64,000 nucleotides of DNA from assembly GCF_900604945.1 (NCBI RefSeq), contig NZ_UWPB01000002.1, positions 124,001-188,000 on the forward strand. The letters run 5' to 3'. This document shows positions 44,101-52,125 of the stretch, piece by piece (within the stretch, counting starts at the first letter, position 1; the number at the start of each line of letters is the position of its first letter). A program made the position numbers and the translations under genes. Source of the DNA: Ruminococcus sp. Marseille-P6503. GTDB taxonomy: Bacteria; Bacillota; Clostridia; Oscillospirales; Ruminococcaceae. The notes under the pieces are model-generated. The model saw only the letters and a program-made list of their open reading frames with translations, was not told the origin of the DNA and did not search any database.

Positions 44101-44958
44101 GTCTTGGTGGCACAAATCGCCTACCACGTCAGCACAGGAGAAAAGCTGTGGGAATACGACGTGCATCCCGGCACCGTTCTCTATCTTGCCCTGGAGGACG
44201 ATTATCAGCGAATCCAAAGCCGTATGTTTATGATGTATGGCGTAGAGGACAGCGACAGGCTCCACTTCGCAACGGTGGCAAATAAAATCGGCAACGGACT
44301 CGATGAGCAGCTTGACTTCTTTATCGGGGAACACCCAGACACCAAGCTCATTATTATTGACACAATGCAAAAAATCCGTGAGGTCGGCGGCGAGGCTTAC
44401 AGCTATGCCAGCGATTATGAGATTATCGGCAGACTCAAGCAATTCGCCGACAAGCATTGCATCTGTGTTCTCATCGTCCACCACACACGCAAACAGCCTG
44501 CAGGAGATACCTTTGAAATGATCTCCGGTACAACGGGATTACTCGGCTGTGCAGACGGCTCTCTGCTGATGCAGAAGAAAAAGCGAACTGCATTGGAAGC
44601 CACCATCGACGTGGTAGGGCGTGACCAGCAAGACCAAATCCTCTATCTGAGCAAAGACCCCGAAACGCAGATATGGAATCTCGACAAGACGGAAACAGAG
44701 CTTCATAAAGAGCCGCCCGATGCGGTGCTGGAAGCTGTGGCAAGGCTTGTATCGGCAGAACAGCGAGAGTGGACAGGTTCGCCGTCAGAACTTGCCGAGG
44801 CGGTCAACACAGGAATGGCAGCCAACGCCTTAACCAAATATCTCAACGTCAAATGCGGCAGGCTGATGGACGAATACGGTATCAGCTATGAGAACAAAGC
44901 CAAGCACTCCGGGCGCAAGGTCACGCTGACCTACACGATTACGGAAGCTGCTGAATAA
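44077..44958 (+). pseudogene. 5'-truncated RepA-like (AAA_25) ATPase of a mobilizable element
   Basis: The plus-strand frame shows [20 protein letters not shown] (Walker A without its first residues), [19 protein letters not shown], a Walker B-like [25 protein letters not shown] and [16 protein letters not shown]. This is the RecA-like core of plasmid RepA/replicative helicase-type proteins, with a winged-helix C-terminus (SPSELAEAVNTGM). The residues before SVGKS are antisense proA, so the authentic ~40-50-residue N-terminus and ribosome site are lost. The gene normally supports element replication and is probably non-functional here. Confidence 0.75.
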
Positions 44959-45089
44959 CCCAAGTGCGACGGTTGCGACGGTCGCAACGATGAAATTGAT
45001 ACCACCAATATAACCGTCGCAATCGTCGCTATCGTTGCGGATAGGCGATAAGCTCCTTGCTCGAAGCTTATCGGAAAGGAAGGAAGCGA

Positions 45090-45344
45090 ATGAAAACCGT
45101 ACAGATACCCTATGAGCTTTTCGTCGATCTGGTGCTTTACCATCTGAACGGCGAAGATGATTTCGATGAAGATATAAGACAAGGCTTGAAGCAAAAGCTG
45201 GATGCGATGCTCAACCGTCAGCTTTACTCGCAGTACAAAACCGCCCCCACCGAGGAACAGCGGGAGCAGGCAAGGCAGGAATATCTTGACCGCCGTGGAG
45301 TGCCGCAGAGCTATCGCTGGACTACTCCTCCTTGGGAGCTATGA
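45090..45344 (+). CDS. Conserved small protein of conjugative/mobilizable elements
   Basis: The ATG at 45090 follows GGAAGGAAG, giving 84 residues. It reads MKTVQIPYELFVDLVLYHLN, LKQKLDAMLNRQLYSQYKTA, EEQREQARQEYLDRRGVPQS and ends in RWTTPPWEL. This acidic and helical family recurs in Clostridia integrative elements, sometimes under the meaningless name 'complexin-2'. The function is unknown. It lies between the RepA-like and relaxase genes. A hairpin (GATAAGCT/AGCTTATC, 45048-45072) precedes it. Confidence 0.65.
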   Translation: MKTVQIPYELFVDLVLYHLNGEDDFDEDIRQGLKQKLDAMLNRQLYSQYKTAPTEEQREQARQEYLDRRGVPQSYRWTTPPWEL

Positions 45345-45428
45345 CAGGAGCGTGCCACGCTCCTGTGAATGGCAGACAAGGCAAAGCATTGGCTGACACA
45401 GCCCCGACGCATCCCCCGTCCCCATCGA

Positions 45429-45690
45429 AAAATCCGCAGATTTTGAGATGGATGGCAGAGAGGATTTTCAAAATTCTCTCTGCCGGTGGGTGGTATGAAG
45501 TGAGCAAAACCACGATGCGAACAAGATACCGACCACACCGTTTTTTGAGGTTTGGGTACTACCTGCAAGCCGAAAAAGACGGTAAGGCTTCCGCAGAAGC
45601 CGCATACCCCCTCGGAGAGCCCACGGTACTTTGCAGCCGTAGGATGAAAGTATCATAGTGGGTTATTACACTTTCGCAAAAGTGTCTCTC
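45429..45690 (+). other. Putative oriT region of the MobV element
   Basis: Upstream of the relaxase gene lie several inverted repeats: AAAATC/GATTTT (45430-45444), a nearly perfect 15-bp stem GGCAGAGAG..CTCTCTGCC (45454-45484), and ACACTTT/AAAGTGT (45669-45686). Just before the last is AAGTATCATAGTGGGTTAT (45648-45665), which resembles the pMV158-type nic region TAGTGTG/TTA recognised by MobV relaxases. No convincing gene occupies 45345-45739. Confidence 0.5.
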
Positions 45691-45739
45691 CGAAATCGTT
45701 ACCCCTACAACGCCAATAAAACACAGGAGGAAAATGCCT

Positions 45740-47056
45740 ATGGCAAGAGGCGATGGTATCCATCGTACAAGCGCAAGAAACGCAAAGCTTCCCGATGCTG
45801 ACATTGGGAAAACACAAAGTCATAATGAACGAGAGAACGAATCCTATTCCAATCAAGATATCGTCCCGGAGCGAACTTCGATGAACGTCCATTTCAAAAA
45901 ACCGACTGCCGGTTACGCTGAAATATTTGAGCAAATGGTGGCAGACGGAACGATCTCCACCCGTGGTCTGAAAGCCGATGCCGAGAAAGTCGGTGAATTG
46001 GTTTTCGACGTAAACTCCGCATACTTCTACAATCACGGCGGCTACGATTACGCAAAACAGTTTTACGCCGATGCTTACAAAGCCGCCGTGGAAATCGTAG
46101 GCGGCGAACAGTATATCCTATCGGCTGTGATGCACGCCGATGAACGCAACCGGGCAATGTTTGATGCCTTGGGGCAGGACGTATATCACTACCATCTTCA
46201 TGTAGTCTATGTGCCGGTGGTCGAAAAGAAAATCAAATGGTCAAAACGCTGTAAAGACCCCGCCCTGGTCGGAACGGTCAAGGAGCGAATCATGCAGGTG
46301 AGCATGAGCAAGAAATGGACTTCCGAGCCGGTTATCGGTGAGGACGGCAAGCCGCTGAAAACAAAAACCGGCAAAGTTGTTCTCAAGCAATCCTATTCGG
46401 TGCTGCAGGATGATTTCTTTGAATATATGAGAAAAGCCGGATACACCGATGTGGAGCGTGGTGAGCGTGGCAGCTCCGAGGAACATCTGACGGTAACGCA
46501 ATTCAAGGTGATGAAGGAGCAGGAGCGTTTGTCCGAGTTGCAGGATACGAGGACGGCACTCCAGTCGGAAATCCAAGATTTGCAGGAAGCACAGGAAGAG
46601 GAATCCAAGCAGCTTGACAAAACCAAGGAACGTATCAAAAGTCAAAAACTTGATATCAAGCGAATTGATGCAATCGAAGCAAAGCCCACTCTGATCGGCA
46701 ATAAGGTCACGGTGGACAAGGACGATTTTGATATGGTGGTCACAGCGGCAAAGAAGCACGTCACGCAGGAGAAAAAAGAAAGTAAACTGCAAAAAGCCCT
46801 GGATGCCGCACACAAGCTGATAGCTGAACTGCGAAGCACCATCGCAGATTTGACGAGCAAACTCTCCGAGGCGACCAAGGAGCTTGCAGAATACAAATCT
46901 GTCCGTGGCAGGCTCCGCACGGCAGATTTGGAGAAAGAAAACGACCGTCTCCGCAGCAGGCTTCACACCTATGAGGAAGTCATTTCACGAAATAATTTAT
47001 GGGATTTCTTCAAGGGAAATCGCAATAAAACCCGCAATCGGGACGATGCCCGCTGA
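45740..47056 (+). CDS. MobV-family relaxase (plasmid recombination enzyme, Mob/Pre)
   Basis: The ATG at 45740 is 10 nt from AGGAGG; an ATG at 45734 is too close. The protein has 438 residues. The N-terminal relaxase domain starts GDGIHRTSARNAKL. The metal-binding HxDE motif is in ILSAVMHADERNRAMFDALG, with the paired histidines in VYHYHLHVVYVPV. A long coiled coil follows (~245-290 and 340-410), the usual C-terminal part in the family. It nicks oriT and pilots single-stranded DNA to a conjugation apparatus supplied by another element. It is the only mobilization gene here. Confidence 0.85.
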   Translation: MARGDGIHRTSARNAKLPDADIGKTQSHNERENESYSNQDIVPERTSMNVHFKKPTAGYAEIFEQMVADGTISTRGLKADAEKVGELVFDVNSAYFYNHGGYDYAKQFYADAYKAAVEIVGGEQYILSAVMHADERNRAMFDALGQDVYHYHLHVVYVPVVEKKIKWSKRCKDPALVGTVKERIMQVSMSKKWTSEPVIGEDGKPLKTKTGKVVLKQSYSVLQDDFFEYMRKAGYTDVERGERGSSEEHLTVTQFKVMKEQERLSELQDTRTALQSEIQDLQEAQEEESKQLDKTKERIKSQKLDIKRIDAIEAKPTLIGNKVTVDKDDFDMVVTAAKKHVTQEKKESKLQKALDAAHKLIAELRSTIADLTSKLSEATKELAEYKSVRGRLRTADLEKENDRLRSRLHTYEEVISRNNLWDFFKGNRNKTRNRDDAR

Positions 47057-47201
47057 TAGCGTGTAGAGCCGTAAAAAACAAAAATTTCCGAATGGGAGCG
47101 AGCTGAATGAAGTCCGCATCGTTTGGCTCAATCCTATCGGAAAATCCACCACTTTTCACGGGTGTAGAACCGTGAAAAAATCTCAAAAATCGGAGGTATT
47201 T

Positions 47202-47501
47202 ATGAAAACAGGTCTTACCAAGAAGCAAAAGACAACCGCCATCTATTTTGACGAGGACAGCCCCTGGATTGAGGTCAGCACCTACAACACCGATCTCAAA
47301 AACAGAATGACCACCTTTGCCGAATCATATCCCCACGAATGTAAGCTCATCGACGATGACGAGCTGGGCTGTAAAACCTTTGAAGTCAAGAAAGGGCGCT
47401 TCGGCTTCAAGCTGACAGCGCCCTACACAGAGGAACGCTGCAAGGCTGCCGGTGAACTGGCAAAGAAATACATTAAAAATTTAAGGAGGAGCGAACAGTG
47501 A
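47202..47501 (+). CDS. Small conserved protein of mobilizable elements
   Basis: The ATG at 47202 follows CGGAGG, giving 99 residues. It begins MKTGLTKKQKTTAIYFDEDS, continues WIEVSTYNTDLKNRM and ends FGFKLTAPYTEERCKAAGE plus a basic tail. It is often linked to MobV/RepA cassettes. Function unknown. It overlaps the next gene by 4 bases, so the two are translationally coupled. The 145 bp before it show no gene. Confidence 0.65.
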   Translation: MKTGLTKKQKTTAIYFDEDSPWIEVSTYNTDLKNRMTTFAESYPHECKLIDDDELGCKTFEVKKGRFGFKLTAPYTEERCKAAGELAKKYIKNLRRSEQ

Positions 47502-47743
47502 AAATTTTATCTTGTGAATTCAACATCGACACCGCCTGCGTGGAGCTGCGGTTGTCGGACGGTACAATGATCTCCATTGACACCATCGCCGTAGAGAACG
47601 AGGTTGCCGACAATATGTATCAGAGGTCAGAGCTGGACTGGCTGATCTACAATGCGCCGTTGGAGTACGCCGATCTAATACTGAACGGCGATCCGGAGAA
47701 GTATTTGAAAGCGGTCACGCAATATAAGCCCTTTGAAAACTGA
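47498..47743 (+). CDS. DUF6061-like small protein
   Basis: A GTG start at 47498 follows AAGGAGGAG, giving 81 residues. Key stretches: MKILSCEFNIDTACVELRLS, ISIDTIAVENEVADN, RSELDWLIYNAPLEYADLIL. It resembles the DUF6061 family found next to the previous gene in many integrative elements. Function unknown. Confidence 0.6.
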   Translation: MKILSCEFNIDTACVELRLSDGTMISIDTIAVENEVADNMYQRSELDWLIYNAPLEYADLILNGDPEKYLKAVTQYKPFEN

Positions 47744-47827
47744 GTGAGAAATAGCCCGCAGGAGCCGATTCTGCGGGCATTTCGTGCAAATTTGTTGAGT
47801 TTTCGATGATTATTTACATTCACCCCA

Positions 47828-47891
47828 TTGAAAAAAGAAGTGAAGTATGCTATACTATCCTTAAAATCAGCGTTTGCTGAATTGGATTCAG
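47828..47891 (+). promoter_or_regulatory. Promoter and palindrome controlling the R-M/ATPase operon
   Basis: TTGAAA (47828-47833), a 17-bp spacer and TATACT (47851-47856) give a start near 47863. The palindrome CTGAAT-TGG-ATTCAG (47877-47891) lies in the leader, 42 bp before the HTH gene. It is a good candidate operator for that regulator (controller-protein logic). Confidence 0.65.
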
Positions 47892-47932
47892 TTTTTTGTG
47901 AAGCGGATAAACTTGCTATTGGAGTGAATGAT

Positions 47933-48148
47933 ATGGCGGTTAGTTATAAAAAATTATGGAAAATCTTAATTGATAAAGATATGAAAAAGAAAGATCTGTG
48001 TGTTGCTGCAGGTATCAGTCATGCTTCAATGGCGAAGCTTGGTAAAAATGAAAATGTTACGACCGATGTTCTGGTGAAAATCTGCACCGCATTACAATGC
48101 GATATCGGAGATATAATGGAGCTTACACCAGATACATCATCAAAATGA
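47933..48148 (+). CDS. Small XRE/C-protein-like regulator of the restriction-modification operon
   Basis: The ATG at 47933 (MAVSYKKLWKIL) follows TTGGAGTG; a longer open frame begins at 47828 within the promoter and is not credible. The protein has 71 residues and consists only of a Cro/C1-type helix-turn-helix: KDLCVAAGISHASMAKLGKN, TTDVLVKICTALQCDIGDIM. It is 15 bp from the methyltransferase gene. Such small regulators next to R-M genes often delay endonuclease synthesis until the host DNA is methylated. Confidence 0.8.
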   Translation: MAVSYKKLWKILIDKDMKKKDLCVAAGISHASMAKLGKNENVTTDVLVKICTALQCDIGDIMELTPDTSSK

Positions 48149-48163
48149 AAGGAGGAAAGCACA

Positions 48164-50059
48164 ATGGCAGAACAAGCCGTTAGAAAAAACGTTGCAATTC
48201 AAGCAAAGCCTGTTCTCAAATGGGCAGGCGGAAAGACGCAAATGTTAAATGATCTTTTGCCTAAAGTACCTTCCTCTTATGGTCGTTACATTGAGCCCTT
48301 CTTTGGCGGCGGTGCAATGTTCTTTGCATTACAGCCGGAGAACGCCATCATTGCCGACAGCAATCCAGAATTGATCAATATGTATCGACAGATTGCAGAT
48401 CACGTTGACGATGTAGTTTCCTGTTTGAAAAAATACGCTAATACAGAAGAAGTGTTTTATGCTGTTAGAGAACAGGAATGGACTTCCTTGCCCCAAGCTG
48501 AAGCGGCAGCTCGAACAATTTTTCTTAATCATACTTGTTTTAATGGATTATATCGTGTAAATAAGCAAGGCAAGTTTAATGTGCCTTACGGCAAATATAA
48601 AAACCCGAAAATCTGCGACGAAGAAGGATTATACGCCGCATCTGAAGCACTGAAAAAGGCAGAAATCCTCTGTGGTGATTATCTGCTTGTGTTGGAGCAT
48701 TACGCTCAACCCGGAGACTTTGTTTTTCTTGATCCTCCGTATCTGCCTATCTCTGAATATGCAGATTTTAAGCGCTATACGAAGGAACAGTTTTACGAAG
48801 AAGATCACGTAGAGCTTGCGAAGATGATTATGCAGCTCCACGAACGAGGATGTCATGTTATTCTGACTAATTCCAACCATCCGCTGGTGCATGAACTGTA
48901 TGCTCCGTTCACCATTGACGTAATCCAAACAAAACGCCATATTTCTTGCAACGGAAATACACGAAAAGGCGAAGATGTAATTGTAGCTATTCCGCCTAAA
49001 CAGCAGACTTTGCTGAAATTGGTTCCCGAACCGTTGCCTGCTCAAGTTTCTTCTTATCCCCCCACTCGCTTTATGGGGTCTAAGAGTAAGCTGCTCTCAG
49101 AAATATGGTCTGTGGTTTCTCAATTCAATGTAAATACTGTCGTTGATCTGTTCTCCGGTTCTGGTGTGGTCGGATATATGCTAAAGGCACAAGGAAAATC
49201 TGTCATTAGTAATGACTACATGGCTATGTCCGCAACCTTTACCAAGGCAATGGTAGAAAACAACAATGTTGTTTTACCGCTTGATGAAGCAAAGAATCTC
49301 CTCGTTGAACATAAAGAATCTGATCATTTTGTAGCCAACACCTTTAAGGGGCTGTATTACACAGACGAGGAAAATGATTTGATTGATACGCTTCGCACGA
49401 ATATTTGGGCAATGCGAGATCAGTATAAGCAAGCGATTGCTATGACTGCCCTCATAAGAGCCTGCACAAAAAAGCGTCCTCGTGGCATTTTCACATATAC
49501 GGGACACCGGTATGACGATGGTCGCCAGGATTTGAAAAAATCCTTGTCGCAGCAGTTCTTAGAAGCAGTTGAAGCTGTAAACAAAGCGGTGTTCGATAAC
49601 GGCAAAACAAACCTCTCCAAACACGGCGATGCTATGGATTTGAGAGTTGAAAATGCAGATTTGGTTTATATCGACCCTCCGTATTACTCTCCGTTGTCCG
49701 ATAATGAGTATGTTCGTAGATATCATTTTATTGAAGGGCTTGCCCGTGATTGGAAAGGCGTAGAAATCCAAGAACACACGCAAACCAAGAAATTCAAATC
49801 TTATCCCACACCATTTTCAACCCGAAAAGGTGCTGCAGATGCGTTTGATAAACTTTTCAAGAAGTTTTCACACAGCATTTTGGTAGTCTCCTATTCTTCT
49901 AATAGCCAGCCTATACAGGATGAAATGGTTGCAATTATGGCGAAATATAAAGAACACGTCGAAGTTGTCCCGATTGATTATAAATATTCTTTCGGAAATC
50001 AAAGTGAAGCAAAGACCCATCGGAACTCCGTTCAAGAGTATCTGTTTGTTGGGTATTGA
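48164..50059 (+). CDS. Fused double DNA adenine methyltransferase of a type IIS R-M system
   Basis: The protein has 631 residues and consists of two complete D12-class m6A methyltransferases in tandem. The first (residues ~15-285) has LKWAGGKTQML, the SAM motif IEPFFGGGAMFF and catalytic DPPYLP at ~190, and resembles Dam/M.MboI. The second (~300-631) has RFMGSKSKLLSEIW, SAM motif VVDLFSGSGVVGYML at ~325 and catalytic DPPYYSP at ~503. As in M.FokI, one domain per strand would methylate the two different halves of an asymmetric site. It protects host DNA from the AlwI-like enzyme encoded 14 bp downstream. A strong AAAGGAGG site precedes it. Confidence 0.9.
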   Translation: MAEQAVRKNVAIQAKPVLKWAGGKTQMLNDLLPKVPSSYGRYIEPFFGGGAMFFALQPENAIIADSNPELINMYRQIADHVDDVVSCLKKYANTEEVFYAVREQEWTSLPQAEAAARTIFLNHTCFNGLYRVNKQGKFNVPYGKYKNPKICDEEGLYAASEALKKAEILCGDYLLVLEHYAQPGDFVFLDPPYLPISEYADFKRYTKEQFYEEDHVELAKMIMQLHERGCHVILTNSNHPLVHELYAPFTIDVIQTKRHISCNGNTRKGEDVIVAIPPKQQTLLKLVPEPLPAQVSSYPPTRFMGSKSKLLSEIWSVVSQFNVNTVVDLFSGSGVVGYMLKAQGKSVISNDYMAMSATFTKAMVENNNVVLPLDEAKNLLVEHKESDHFVANTFKGLYYTDEENDLIDTLRTNIWAMRDQYKQAIAMTALIRACTKKRPRGIFTYTGHRYDDGRQDLKKSLSQQFLEAVEAVNKAVFDNGKTNLSKHGDAMDLRVENADLVYIDPPYYSPLSDNEYVRRYHFIEGLARDWKGVEIQEHTQTKKFKSYPTPFSTRKGAADAFDKLFKKFSHSILVVSYSSNSQPIQDEMVAIMAKYKEHVEVVPIDYKYSFGNQSEAKTHRNSVQEYLFVGY

Positions 50060-50073
50060 TTGGAGGTTGCGTT

Positions 50074-52086
50074 ATGAGCGAACAAATTAAAATATGGCTG
50101 GTAGGTAATACCGGTCTGCGTAACCCCAACCGTATTCAAGAAGGATTTTCTGTGTTCGCAAACTCAGCGTTTGTCGGACACCTTCACGGGCGTGAAAATG
50201 AGCTCGGCTTTATGAATTTGCTTGACGAAAAAGGCATTATTCAGAACGAGGAAGGAAAGGATACTTCCGGTAGCCATGCTCGCAAATGGCGATTGATGTT
50301 TGCTAAAAACGGCTTAATCTATCCGCAGGTACAAAAGAAGGATGGTAATCAAGAAGATCTGGGCGTTCTTGACGATATTACGCCCTTTGGAAGATCGTTC
50401 TTGAAAGCTGATACATACCCTGCGATGCAGGAATGTTACCTTCGTGCAATGAGCGTGGAACAGTTTCCGATGCCCGATGGCGAACAGTATTTTTCTCCTT
50501 TGAGATGGCTCTTGGCGATTATGCTTGAATTGGAGAAAAGAACAGGCTCTTCCGAGCTCAGCAGAATTGAATTTGCTCTATGGGGACATACCACCAATCC
50601 GAGCTATGATCTGAATACCGTGGTTAATAACATTCTCGATTTGAGAGAACGTAGAGCTGCGGCACCTGCAAAACGTCCCTTTGACAAAAAGGAAATCGCT
50701 GAAAGAGGCAAGAATTACGATAAAAAAGCCGACAATTTCTTAGATTACAGCGATATGAATATGCGCTACCTCCGCATTTCGGGCGTGCTTCAGCGTAAAG
50801 GTAGAGGACTCATTATTGTCCCGACCAAGCATGTGTTGGCAGAGAAACTCGCAAAAGCTACCGCAAGTGCAGAGCCGCTTATGGAACAGTATAAGTTGCT
50901 GTGTAATGGAGCTCCTCTGCCTACCGATAATGTAAATGTAGCAAAGTCTTTGTTAGATGATCTGGTCAAGCAGATGAAAGAACGTCATATTCTGTTTGAT
51001 ATTTCCGATTTGCCTTTGAACACCCCTGCCGAGATCAATATTGCAAGACAGAGGCTGGAAAACATCCTTGCACAGACGGACGAAATCCAATATGCCAGCG
51101 ATCAGTGCAATCAGTGGGAAGAAATCCGAGACTATATGACGCTTCTGATCAAAGGCGGCGGAAAACTGGTTTATGACGAGGATAACGCCATTGAAGTGCC
51201 TAAAGATGAAACTCCTGCATATCTCGAATGGACATTATGGCGTGCTGCATTAGCGATTGATCATATGGTAAACAAGCCGTATGAAGTTCGTGGTTTCAAG
51301 CTGGACTCCGACTTTATGCCTGTATCTGCTGCCGGTGGTGGCAAGGGAGATTTGTACTGCGAGTTCAATGACTTCACCATTTTAACGGAAGTTACAATGT
51401 CTACATCTTCTCGTCAAGAAGCGATGGAAGGAGAACCTGTAAGACGACACGTATCGGATGCTGTTTTGAAGTATGACAAGCCGGTGTACGGTATGTTCAT
51501 TGCGGTTCGTATTGACACTAACACCGCCGAGACCTTCAGACACGGCGTTTGGTACGCAAAAGGCGACGTGAAACAGCGACTTGATATTGTACCTCTGACC
51601 TTGGCACAGTTCCAAAAGTATTTTGTAGCAATGTTTGAAGCTAATAAGGCAAATCCCGAAAAACTCCGTGATTTGATCGTGAAATGTGAGTCCAGGAGAG
51701 ATATACTGGAAGCTCCTGCTTGGAAGCAGTATATTGATATTACTGTTTCCGAAAAGGCGGCTGAAATCGTAAGCGGAATCGTTGTGCGAAAGACAGATGA
51801 AGCTCCTCTCGTACCCGCTGGTGCCATTGTTCGGCACGTAACCTTTGGCGAGGGACAAGTTGTTGCTATTGAAGCGAGCTTCCCAGAATGTCCTGCAAAA
51901 ACGGTCGAGTTGCCGTATTTACGCTCTTTGCCCGACGAAGTAAGTTTCTGTGCAGATGGAAAAACGTTGTTGCATGATCGTTTCGGAGAAGGAACCGTAT
52001 TTGCGTATATCGTTGTGTTCAAAAACTATATGATGCCGCTTACTTACCCAGCGACATTTGAGGACGGCTGTTTGGTAGTCGAATAA
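50074..52086 (+). CDS. AlwI-family type IIS restriction endonuclease
   Basis: The ATG at 50074 follows TGGAGG, giving 670 residues. The N-terminus (IWLVGNTGLRNPNRIQEG, HGRENELGFMNLL) and the centre match the large AlwI/BstNBI-type enzymes. The nuclease core is near residue 420-445: GGGKGDLYCEFNDF, then ILTEVTMSTSSRQEAMEGEP and VRRHV, a PD-(D/E)xK variant with Asp and the ExT pair. A C-terminal ~120-residue extension (VRHVTFGEGQVVAIE, LLHDRFGEGTVFAY) is made of two short 'FGEG' beta repeats, unusual for the family. It cuts DNA beside an asymmetric site, probably GGATC-like or related; the sequence specificity cannot be read here. Confidence 0.82.
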   Translation: MSEQIKIWLVGNTGLRNPNRIQEGFSVFANSAFVGHLHGRENELGFMNLLDEKGIIQNEEGKDTSGSHARKWRLMFAKNGLIYPQVQKKDGNQEDLGVLDDITPFGRSFLKADTYPAMQECYLRAMSVEQFPMPDGEQYFSPLRWLLAIMLELEKRTGSSELSRIEFALWGHTTNPSYDLNTVVNNILDLRERRAAAPAKRPFDKKEIAERGKNYDKKADNFLDYSDMNMRYLRISGVLQRKGRGLIIVPTKHVLAEKLAKATASAEPLMEQYKLLCNGAPLPTDNVNVAKSLLDDLVKQMKERHILFDISDLPLNTPAEINIARQRLENILAQTDEIQYASDQCNQWEEIRDYMTLLIKGGGKLVYDEDNAIEVPKDETPAYLEWTLWRAALAIDHMVNKPYEVRGFKLDSDFMPVSAAGGGKGDLYCEFNDFTILTEVTMSTSSRQEAMEGEPVRRHVSDAVLKYDKPVYGMFIAVRIDTNTAETFRHGVWYAKGDVKQRLDIVPLTLAQFQKYFVAMFEANKANPEKLRDLIVKCESRRDILEAPAWKQYIDITVSEKAAEIVSGIVVRKTDEAPLVPAGAIVRHVTFGEGQVVAIEASFPECPAKTVELPYLRSLPDEVSFCADGKTLLHDRFGEGTVFAYIVVFKNYMMPLTYPATFEDGCLVVE

Positions 52087-52125
52087 TTGATTAAGTGCTA
52101 AAATTATAGGAAGTGGGGTGATAGT

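Noticed and set aside
43819-44484. One 221-codon minus-strand frame covering the proA end and the RepA-like gene
   Set aside because: Only its last ~94 codons look like ProA; the first part is antisense of the RepA-like ATPase with its clear Walker motifs. It is a chimeric open frame, not a gene.
45332-45658. A 108-codon plus-strand frame before the relaxase gene
   Set aside because: It crosses several long inverted repeats, has no ribosome site, and its composition is not protein-like; the region is more likely oriT.
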